Position numbers and translations under genes: made by a program
The notes under the pieces: generated by a model
Told to the model about the DNA's origin: nothing
The model's database searches: none
Seen by the model: the letters and a program-made list of their open reading frames with translations, nothing else
From: an uncultured Eubacteriales bacterium
GTDB taxonomy: Bacteria; Bacillota; Clostridia; Christensenellales; UBA1242
Direction of reading: 5' to 3'
Length of the DNA stretch: 6,803 bases
Assembly (NCBI GenBank): GCA_902796285.1
Contig: CADBOH010000118.1
Coordinates: 1 to 6,803 of the forward strand
Shown: piece after piece, positions 1-5,328 of the stretch
Layout: the number at the start of each line of letters is the position of its first letter
Position numbering within the stretch: the first letter of the stretch is position 1

Positions 1-1
1 C

Positions 2-295
2 CTGAGAGATTCCGGTGCGATTGAACAGGATGCCGATATTGTACTTTTCTTATATAACCCTGAAAAATACAACGACGTGCCACAGGAAGATGAGCCTGGT
101 ACAGTTGAACTTATAATTGCAAAACACAGAAATGGGAGAACGGGCACAATTAAACTTCGTTGGATTGGAGAATACACAACGTTTGTTAATTTAAACGAAA
201 GGGTATTTATTCAAAAGAAGGAACATATTGATACCGATAAAATTGAAGAAACACCACTTCAGTCACCAAGTGATGCAGATGTGTTTGATGATTAA
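2..295 (+). CDS. dnaB: Replicative DNA helicase DnaB, C-terminal fragment (5' end outside window)
   Basis: This is the last 97 codons of the hexameric replicative helicase, which unwinds DNA ahead of the replication fork using ATP. The reading frame is open from base 2, so the start lies upstream of the window. The fragment begins with the LRDSGAIEQDADIV block of the RecA-like helicase domain. It continues into IIAKHRNGRTG (residues 38-48), where R43 corresponds to the arginine finger that reaches into the neighbouring subunit's ATP site (R442 in E. coli). In most homologs a Pro follows RNG; here it is Arg. After the core there is an acidic tail of about 30 residues ending in DVFDD. The stop codon is 11 bp before the next start, so the following genes are probably co-transcribed. 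Identity is near certain from the motifs; only the N-terminal and Walker regions are unseen. Confidence 0.96.
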   Translation: MRDSGAIEQDADIVLFLYNPEKYNDVPQEDEPGTVELIIAKHRNGRTGTIKLRWIGEYTTFVNLNERVFIQKKEHIDTDKIEETPLQSPSDADVFDD

Positions 296-306
296 AGGGA
301 GGCGTT

Positions 307-1275
307 ATGGCAAAGAGTAAAGATTATAAGGCAAGCGGAGCCAAAAAGTGGCTGATCATTTTTGGAATACTTGTATTAATCGCGATAGTTGTTGTTGCGG
401 TTGTGCTTTTAATCCCGGCCAATACATATAGCATGATAGAGGCACTTCAAGAAAACGAATCTCACTTTTTATTAAAGGACACCAAAGAGAAAAACGACTT
501 TAATGAGTTTACCTTAAAAATAAAGGGTAGCACCACATTAAATTATTACACGCAAGAGATTGAAGATGTTGAAATTGTGGTAAACAACATGTCATCTATT
601 TTGAGTTTTTATAATGATTATATGGTGTTTGCAAATCAAAATAAGGTTTTGTCTTCAAACACAAAATCAATAAACAAATGTATTTCAAACGCGAACAATA
701 TTCAAAAGAATATTGACAAATTGCTTGAAAACACAAAAAAACTCGAAGATGATTCAACTTCTTATCTAAAAAATGCATGGATTGATTTTAGAAAGGAGCT
801 TAATAAATACATTGAAAATTACTATAAAATGTTTCTTAGTTTAAGCAAATGTTATCAAGGATGTTTCAATGTTTCATACACACAAAACAACGCTTCAACT
901 AAAATACTCAACGCTGCAAATGATTATATTTATTGCATCATGAGTGATTATAAAGTTATAATCAACAATGATAGAAAAGACAATATTGTTGGTGGCGGAT
1001 ATGCTTACGTAAGTGCACCAAAAATAAATTGGTTTAATGCCTTTGTGCAAAACTGCATTGTTGATAATGCTGAAATTACTCAGTACCTTTATACTCCATC
1101 ACTACAAACTTCATACAAAAAACTTGATGAATTTTTTAAAGTATACAAAGAACTCGATTTTAAAAAGATGATTGGGGCAATAAATACAGCTGGACTTAAC
1201 AATCCATACAAAAATGTATCTGACCCAAGTTCTACATTTGCTGCGGCAAAAAAATTCTTAGATAGGAGGGGCTAA
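307..1275 (+). CDS. Unrecognised membrane-anchored extracytoplasmic protein, 322 aa
   Basis: I do not recognise a family. The protein has a short Lys-rich N-terminus, then one strongly hydrophobic segment at about residues 15-36 (WLIIFGILVLIAIVVV and onward) followed by Pro. The remaining 285 or so residues are polar, rich in Asn, Lys, Tyr and Ser, and largely helical in pattern. Positive charges before the segment predict N-in topology, with the large domain outside the membrane. It has five cysteines, all in the outer domain (125, 182, 186, 210, 250). Short motifs YSMIEAL (41-47), NYY (79-81), ENTKKL (141-146) and FNAF..C..DNA (243-255) recur in the same order in the next gene's product, suggesting distant paralogy. 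The start is supported by GGGAGG at 297-302, 4 nt before the ATG. The gene sits between dnaB and a lipoprotein gene starting 2 bp after its stop, so it is almost certainly an operon member. A structural or envelope role is only a guess. Confidence 0.85.
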   Translation: MAKSKDYKASGAKKWLIIFGILVLIAIVVVAVVLLIPANTYSMIEALQENESHFLLKDTKEKNDFNEFTLKIKGSTTLNYYTQEIEDVEIVVNNMSSILSFYNDYMVFANQNKVLSSNTKSINKCISNANNIQKNIDKLLENTKKLEDDSTSYLKNAWIDFRKELNKYIENYYKMFLSLSKCYQGCFNVSYTQNNASTKILNAANDYIYCIMSDYKVIINNDRKDNIVGGGYAYVSAPKINWFNAFVQNCIVDNAEITQYLYTPSLQTSYKKLDEFFKVYKELDFKKMIGAINTAGLNNPYKNVSDPSSTFAAAKKFLDRRG

Positions 1276-1277
1276 TT

Positions 1278-2285
1278 ATGAAAAAAAGTTTTATCTTAAT
1301 TATACTTAGTGCCATCTTCATCTTTGCAGGTGTTATGACGGTTGGTTGTGGAAAAAGCGTAAGCAATACTACTGCATATAACGCTATTGAGGCTTTTGTT
1401 ATTGATTCAAATTCTGAGGAAGCACCATTTTCAATTGGCACTGTAAATGGTGTTGAAACAAATTATTATATAAACAATTTTCAAAAGAAAAATGATTCAA
1501 ACGTGCTTATTGATGACGACCAAAATTATCAATTATTAAACGCGGTTGGATTAAATTATATTGGCAAATACTATTCAGAACTTGAAAATGTTCAAAATAA
1601 ATATGATTTTTCAAGTTTATATGAAAATACAAAAAAATTAAAAACAAGATACAACGAACTTAAAACTTTAAATGATGAAATCAATGGTTTGGGATCAAAT
1701 GCTCAAAGTTTTGTTTACAATGGATATTTTTCAAAATATAAAATTAGTGCAAGAGAATTTGTTGACCAGACATATTCAACAGCAGCAGCACTTGGGGACC
1801 TTTTGATAAATAAAATCAAAATTACTTCATCTCTTGGCACGGATAATCAAACCCAAGAAGATTTTGAAAAATATATGGATTATCAAAACATGATGCTTTT
1901 TAAAGATTTTAATGATTTCTTTATGAAAAGCTGCAAGGGGCAAATAATTGATAATGCAATTTATGCTACAACAAAAACTAAAATGTTAACATTCTGCCAA
2001 GACATTGTTGTAAAAACAAACAAAACCCTTTCAAAAGAAAAGGTTGCGGAGGTTGTTACAATGTCAAATGCCCTCATGGGAGAAAGAAGAATGTATGCAA
2101 TTGCTGCAAAAAACTTTTCATTATATGATTTTACTACAAAATATGAAAATTCAATAGATGCTTATGAAAAAGCGCAAAATGATGCAGATTCATGTTATGA
2201 TGAAATGCAAAGATATTTAACTGATGAAAATTGCTCATTGAATATCTATTACAATTATTTAAAAAACAATGTTAAAAACAATTAA
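1278..2285 (+). CDS. Unrecognised lipoprotein, 335 aa, probable paralog of upstream gene
   Basis: The N-terminus MKKSFILIILSAIFIFAG is a typical lipoprotein signal peptide. It is followed by a lipobox-like MTVGC with the predicted lipidated residue C24; Thr rather than Leu at -3 is permitted but not the commonest choice. The mature protein should be anchored on the outer face of the cytoplasmic membrane. The rest is polar and helix-prone, with no catalytic motif I can name. YNAIEAF (34-40), NYY (62-64), ENTKKL (116-121) and FNDF followed by C219 and DNA at 225-227 match, in order and with similar spacing, motifs in the membrane-anchored protein encoded just upstream. Additional cysteines are at 240, 306 and 319. 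The start has a very strong Shine-Dalgarno site, AGGAGGGG at 1264-1271, lying across the end of the preceding gene. Function is unknown; the pair may act together at the cell surface, which is inference. Confidence 0.87.
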   Translation: MKKSFILIILSAIFIFAGVMTVGCGKSVSNTTAYNAIEAFVIDSNSEEAPFSIGTVNGVETNYYINNFQKKNDSNVLIDDDQNYQLLNAVGLNYIGKYYSELENVQNKYDFSSLYENTKKLKTRYNELKTLNDEINGLGSNAQSFVYNGYFSKYKISAREFVDQTYSTAAALGDLLINKIKITSSLGTDNQTQEDFEKYMDYQNMMLFKDFNDFFMKSCKGQIIDNAIYATTKTKMLTFCQDIVVKTNKTLSKEKVAEVVTMSNALMGERRMYAIAAKNFSLYDFTTKYENSIDAYEKAQNDADSCYDEMQRYLTDENCSLNIYYNYLKNNVKNN

Positions 2286-2286
2286 C

Positions 2287-2292
2287 GAGGGG
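2287..2292 (+). promoter_or_regulatory. Ribosome-binding site fixing the gltX start
   Basis: GAGGGG lies just upstream of the ATG at 2296. It supports that start over an in-frame ATG at 2269, which would add nine residues, overlap the lipoprotein gene and has only A/T-rich sequence before it. Confidence 0.75.
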
Positions 2293-2295
2293 AAA

Positions 2296-3933
2296 ATGGA
2301 CTATAAAAAAATTGCAGAATTATGCTTTCCTGATGTAAAATTAACCACAGAAGAAATTGAAAAAAGATATCCACCAAGAAAACTTGACGGTGTGCAAGTT
2401 GTTTCAAGATATGCGCCAAGCCCAACAGGATATATGCATATTGGAAACTTTTTTCAAATGTTTATTTCATACAATCTTACAAGAGTTACAAACGGTATAT
2501 TCTTTTTAAGGGTTGAAGACACAGATTCAAAAAGAGAAAAAGAAGGGGCGATGGATGTGATCTATCAAATCCTTGATAGATTTGGAATTAAGCCTGATGA
2601 ATATCAAGACCTTGATGGAGAGGTGCATGGGAATTATGGCCCATATATTCAAAGCCAGAGGATGGAAATCTATAAGGCATATGCTAAAAAATTGATAGCA
2701 GAGGGCAAGGCATTTCCATGTTTTTGCAAAAAAACGGAAGGGAAGGAAGATGTTTTAAAACTTCGCCAAACCAAATTTGAAAAAGATGATGAAAAAGAAT
2801 ATGATCCTTGCCGAAACTTAACAGTTGAAGAAGTGGAAGAACATATCAAAAATGGAGATAAGTTTGCTGTTAGACTTAAAACCAAAAATGACGGAAGTCA
2901 AAGAATTAAATTTTATGATTTAATCAAAGGTGAAATTGAAGCAAAAGCAAACGCAAAAGACTTTGTCTTGTTGAAAAATGATGGACTTCCTCCATATGCA
3001 TTTGCACATGCAATTGATGATACACTTATGGGTACTACAATAGTTGTTAGAGGAGAGGAATATATTGGTTCAACTCCTGCCCATCTTGAGCTTTTTGATG
3101 CTCTTGGATTTAAGTACATGACATACTGTCACAACCCACTAATTTGCAAAATTGGCGAAAATGGCAATAGAAGAAAAGTTTCAAAGCGTTATGACCCTGA
3201 GGCAGATATGAGATTTTATTTTGTTGAGGGATATCCGCTTGACTCAATACTTGAATATCTTTTAAATCTTATTAATTCTGGCTTTGAGCAATGGAGAGCC
3301 AAAAATCCAGATGCCGATTGGAAGGAATTTAAATTTGGTATTGATGACATAACAACGGTTGCGCCAATTTTTGATCTTGTAAAATTAAACGATATTTCAA
3401 AAAATTTAATTGCAAAAATTCCTGGTGAAACATTGTATCAAAATTGGTTAAATTGGGCAAAAGAGTTTGATGTGGATCTAGCCAAGATACTAGAAAGCGA
3501 TAAAGATAAATTTATTAAACTATGCCAGATGGATAGAGATGGCTCACCAAAACCAAGAAAAGATATTTACAATTATTCAATGATTAAAAAAGAGTTTGAC
3601 TATATCTTTGATAAGCCACATAACTTTGAAATTGAGGATTGCGACAAAGAAAAGGCTAACGAATTTCTTGCAGAATATCTTAAAAACTTTAAGATGCCAC
3701 AAAGCAATGAAGAATGGTTTAATGGTGTTAAAGAACTTGCATCTCAAATGGAATACGCTACGGATAACAAACTCTACAAGCAAAATCCAGAGATGTTCAA
3801 AGGTAATACAGCAAAAGTTTGTGAGTTTATTAGAGTGGCATTAACTGGTAGAAAAAACTCGCCAACTCTTTACACGATTATGACCATACTTGGCGAAGAT
3901 GAAGTTAAAGCAAGACTTAACAAAAAATTTTAA
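2296..3933 (+). CDS. gltX: Glutamyl-tRNA synthetase, 545 aa
   Basis: Class I aminoacyl-tRNA synthetase that attaches glutamate to tRNA-Glu in the cytoplasm. The catalytic signatures are clear: SPTGYMHIGN (42-51) contains the HIGH-type motif, LRVEDTD (71-77) follows, DGLPPYAFAHAIDD (229-242) and VRGEEYIGSTP (251-261) shape the active site, and KVSKR (294-298) is the KMSKS loop. PCFC (C142, C144) and C172 resemble the zinc knuckle of bacterial enzymes; the fourth ligand position, usually His, is Asn174. A roughly 35-residue N-terminal extension and the KGNTAKVCEFIRVALTG anticodon-domain block match the longer clostridial and Bacteroides-like class of GltX. No T-box or separate promoter is visible upstream, so expression should depend on the dnaB-side transcript. 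In lineages without GlnRS this enzyme also charges tRNA-Gln; the window cannot show that. Transcription ends at a hairpin overlapping the stop codon. Confidence 0.96.
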   Translation: MDYKKIAELCFPDVKLTTEEIEKRYPPRKLDGVQVVSRYAPSPTGYMHIGNFFQMFISYNLTRVTNGIFFLRVEDTDSKREKEGAMDVIYQILDRFGIKPDEYQDLDGEVHGNYGPYIQSQRMEIYKAYAKKLIAEGKAFPCFCKKTEGKEDVLKLRQTKFEKDDEKEYDPCRNLTVEEVEEHIKNGDKFAVRLKTKNDGSQRIKFYDLIKGEIEAKANAKDFVLLKNDGLPPYAFAHAIDDTLMGTTIVVRGEEYIGSTPAHLELFDALGFKYMTYCHNPLICKIGENGNRRKVSKRYDPEADMRFYFVEGYPLDSILEYLLNLINSGFEQWRAKNPDADWKEFKFGIDDITTVAPIFDLVKLNDISKNLIAKIPGETLYQNWLNWAKEFDVDLAKILESDKDKFIKLCQMDRDGSPKPRKDIYNYSMIKKEFDYIFDKPHNFEIEDCDKEKANEFLAEYLKNFKMPQSNEEWFNGVKELASQMEYATDNKLYKQNPEMFKGNTAKVCEFIRVALTGRKNSPTLYTIMTILGEDEVKARLNKKF

Positions 3934-3959
3934 GAAGGATAAGATATCCTTCTTTTTTT
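3932..3959 (+). terminator. Intrinsic terminator of the gltX transcription unit
   Basis: A perfect 10-bp stem (3932-3941 with 3945-3954), a three-base AGA loop and a T-run at 3953-3959 form a textbook rho-independent terminator. The left arm begins inside the gltX stop codon TAA (3931-3933). Confidence 0.92.
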
Positions 3960-3986
3960 AACACAAAAATTTTATTTGAATAAAAA
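3958..3986 (+). promoter_or_regulatory. Candidate sigma-A promoter of the 65-aa gene
   Basis: TTAACA at 3958-3963 (5 of 6 to TTGACA) is separated by 17 bp from TAAAAA at 3981-3986 (4 of 6 to TATAAT). The start codon at 3992 is the sixth base after the -10 box, so transcription would begin at or next to the ATG. The -35 box reuses the T-run of the gltX terminator. The surrounding A/T richness makes chance matches possible. Confidence 0.45.
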
Positions 3987-3991
3987 TTAAT

Positions 3992-4189
3992 ATGACTGAT
4001 AAACAAAAGAATATTTTTGATATGAGTGGAAAAGAGCTTGTTGGGCTTGCCACATCACTTGCGATTTGTCTTTCTGAAAAATATGACAAGGATAGCTTGT
4101 TTACATTAAAACTGCTTCTTCAATCTGTTGCATCTGCTATTTCAACAATAGAACTTCAAAATTTTGATAGGGATAAAAAACTTAAATAA
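3992..4189 (+). CDS. Small uncharacterised protein, 65 aa
   Basis: A short soluble protein with no signal peptide or obvious catalytic motif. The central part, ELVGLATSLAICLSE followed by a second amphipathic helix LFTLKLLLQSVASAISTIE, predicts a two-helix hairpin. The pattern (Leu/Ala-rich helix, polar turn with Asp, second helix ending in an Ile-Ser-Thr-Ile block) resembles a family of 60-75 aa clostridial proteins of unknown function that I recall as DUF6774. That match is from memory and unverified. There is no Shine-Dalgarno site; an in-frame stop at 3977 rules out a longer protein. An internal ATG at 4022 would give 55 aa but also lacks a ribosome-binding site. The gene has its own candidate promoter behind the gltX terminator and no terminator of its own. 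Its stop overlaps the end of spmB on the other strand by 8 bp. Confidence 0.7.
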   Translation: MTDKQKNIFDMSGKELVGLATSLAICLSEKYDKDSLFTLKLLLQSVASAISTIELQNFDRDKKLK

Positions 4190-4215
4190 TCCTACATAGT
4201 AGGCAGGCGATTATT
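4175..4215 (-). terminator. Possible weak terminator of spmA-spmB
   Basis: On the minus strand a 7-bp outer stem (4215-4209 with 4191-4185) encloses a 4-bp inner stem (4195-4192 with 4202-4199) with a six-base bulge on one side. It is followed four bases later by six T (4180-4175). The bulge makes it weak, and the stem lies within the last codons of spmB. Confidence 0.3.
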
Positions 4216-4688
4216 GAACCAAAAAGAGAGCAAATTAAGGCAACGGGTATAGCATAAAGTAACTTTTTGATTTTTGTGCCAGAGATGTAAACTGTGGTAA
4301 CATAAAAAATTGTTTCGCTGCATCCTAGTATCACGCAAGCGCATCTTGATATATAGCTGTCAGCACCATAAGTTTTGAGTATGTTGCCAAGCAGCGCAAA
4401 ACTGCCAGAACCGGTAAATGGGCGCAAAAGAACCAGTTCAATAAGCTCTTTTGGTATGCCCAAAAGATTAAACACCGGCGAGGTGATATCGGCAAGAAGA
4501 GAGGTTATCCCAGAGACACGTAAGAGCGAAACGGCTATCATTATAGCAACGATATAGGGGAATATATCCATCACTAGTGGTATAGATTTTTTTGCTCCTT
4601 TAACAAACGTGTCATATACCTGCACTTTTTTTAACTTTGAATAGCAAAAAATAAAAATAAATAAAATAGGGATTATGTAGGCGCTCAT
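4182..4688 (-). CDS. spmB: Spore maturation protein B (membrane, Gate/nucleoside-recognition family)
   Basis: This 168-aa membrane protein matches SpmB over its whole length. In Bacillus subtilis SpmA and SpmB are both needed for proper spore-core dehydration and heat resistance, but their substrate is not known. Visible hallmarks are an N-terminal membrane helix (YIIPILFIFIFCY), KVQVYDTFVKGAK, VAIMIAVSLLRVSG, LLRPFTGSGSFALL (87-100), YGADSYISR (107-115) and SETIFYVTTVYI (124-135), then a last hydrophobic segment ending in CRII. It starts with an ATGA overlap onto the spmA stop and has a good ribosome-binding site, AAGGAAGGG (minus strand, 4700-4692), so the two are translationally coupled. 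It ends tail-to-tail with the 65-aa gene. Related Gate proteins occur in non-sporulating bacteria, so spore formation is likely but not proved. Confidence 0.93.
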   Translation of the reverse strand: MSAYIIPILFIFIFCYSKLKKVQVYDTFVKGAKKSIPLVMDIFPYIVAIMIAVSLLRVSGITSLLADITSPVFNLLGIPKELIELVLLRPFTGSGSFALLGNILKTYGADSYISRCACVILGCSETIFYVTTVYISGTKIKKLLYAIPVALICSLFGSIIACLLCRII

Positions 4689-5257
4689 AGTCCCTTCCTT
4701 TTTTGATAAAATTTTTGAAATGCTTTAACGAGGATTATTCCAAGGGCACAGGTTAAAACTGTTGCAATCAAAGTGGGGATTATTATATCCCCAGCCGAAG
4801 TCGAACCGTTACTTGCGCGCATGCCAATAATGGTGGTGGGTAGTAGTTGGATTGAGGTTGCATTTAAAACAATTAACATGATTATTGCCTGAGAGGCGAC
4901 CCCACTGCCATCATCAAGTTTTTTTGCTGCTTTTATTCCTAGTGGGGTGGCGGCATTACCAAGCCCCAGCATATTTGCAGATATGTTTAGTGCAATAAGT
5001 CGTTCAGCCTCACTATCATTGAGTTTAAACAATTTTTTGATTATTGGGTGCAAAAAATGTGCAAGTTTTTCTCCTAGCCCGCTTGCCTCAACTAGTTCTA
5101 AAATTCCAAGCCAAACTGCGTAAACACCACATAGTTCTGCGATGTGATGTAGTGTAAAGTTTGACGCTTCAATCATGCTTGGCAAAACTTTGTCAGGGCC
5201 TGTCCACAATAAAAAACAAAAGGCAGAAACCGTCATGATAAACCATATTTTATTCAT
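4685..5257 (-). CDS. spmA: Spore maturation protein A (membrane, Gate/nucleoside-recognition family)
   Basis: A 190-aa multi-pass membrane protein and partner of SpmB in spore-core dehydration. The family signature NISANMLGLGNAATPLG (91-107) is intact, as are YAVWLGILELVEASGL (46-61) and NATSIQLLPTTIIGMRA (132-148). There is an N-terminal hydrophobic segment, a C-terminal one (about 157-178), and a basic tail QKFYQKRKGL. Length and gene order spmA-spmB match the family. The start MNKIWFIM is the family's usual beginning, and an in-frame TAA lies 4-6 nt upstream of the ATG, so no longer form exists. Nevertheless no Shine-Dalgarno sequence precedes it. A sigma-E-like promoter ends 5 nt before the ATG, suggesting a leaderless, mother-cell-specific transcript. 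No dacB or dacF neighbour is present, unlike in Bacillus. Confidence 0.95.
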   Translation of the reverse strand: MNKIWFIMTVSAFCFLLWTGPDKVLPSMIEASNFTLHHIAELCGVYAVWLGILELVEASGLGEKLAHFLHPIIKKLFKLNDSEAERLIALNISANMLGLGNAATPLGIKAAKKLDDGSGVASQAIIMLIVLNATSIQLLPTTIIGMRASNGSTSAGDIIIPTLIATVLTCALGIILVKAFQKFYQKRKGL

Positions 5258-5262
5258 AATTT

Positions 5263-5292
5263 AATTTATGTTTAACCGGGCTTTGTTTATGC
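5263..5292 (-). promoter_or_regulatory. Candidate sigma-E-type sporulation promoter of spmA-spmB
   Basis: Reading the minus strand, GCATAAA (5292-5286) matches 5 of 7 positions of the Bacillus sigma-E -35 consensus KMATATT. It is followed after 15 bp by CATAAATT (5270-5263), which matches 7 of 8 positions of CATACAHT. Sigma-E control would agree with the known regulation of spmAB in B. subtilis. No comparably good sigma-A pair is seen. The -10 box ends 5 nt from the start codon. Consensus sequences are recalled, and the A/T-rich context lowers certainty. Confidence 0.5.
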
Positions 5293-5322
5293 TTGACAAA
5301 CAAAATAAAAATATTTTAAAAT
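5293..5322 (+). promoter_or_regulatory. Sigma-A promoter of tatD-rsmA
   Basis: A perfect TTGACA at 5293-5298 is spaced 18 bp from TAAAAT at 5317-5322 (5 of 6 to TATAAT). The expected transcription start, about 7 nt downstream, falls on the tatD ATG at 5329. The -35 box directly abuts the -35-like box of the divergent spmA promoter. Confidence 0.75.
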
Positions 5323-5328
5323 GTAGTT

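Noticed and set aside
2238..2265. TTGAAT, 16 bp, TAAAAA as an internal promoter for gltX.
   Set aside because: Only a 4-of-6 match at each box in very A/T-rich coding sequence, with no well-placed start downstream; likely chance.
307..2285. Possible prophage, toxin or secretion-system cassette formed by the two surface genes.
   Set aside because: No phage, integrase, nuclease or secretion motifs are present, and composition and codon use resemble the neighbouring core genes.
2269..2295. Longer gltX start at the upstream in-frame ATG (nine extra residues).
   Set aside because: It lies inside the lipoprotein gene and has no Shine-Dalgarno site, whereas the ATG at 2296 follows GAGGGG and fits the family N-terminus.
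3596..3844. 82-codon plus-strand frame inside gltX.
   Set aside because: It overlaps the conserved anticodon-binding part of GltX in another frame and has no ribosome-binding site or recognisable content; a shadow.
3922..3959. Bidirectional terminator also ending a minus-strand transcript at the gltX hairpin.
   Set aside because: On the minus strand the T-run is separated from the stem by several A residues, and no minus-strand gene approaches from that side; spmAB ends more than 200 bp earlier.
4375..4557. Plus-strand 60-codon frame antisense to spmB.
   Set aside because: It mirrors the strongly conserved SpmB core on the other strand and has no initiation signals.
5321..5326. ATG directly followed by TAG just before tatD, as a start-stop regulatory element.
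   Set aside because: It lies across the end of the -10 box, upstream of the predicted transcript start, so it would not be in the mRNA.
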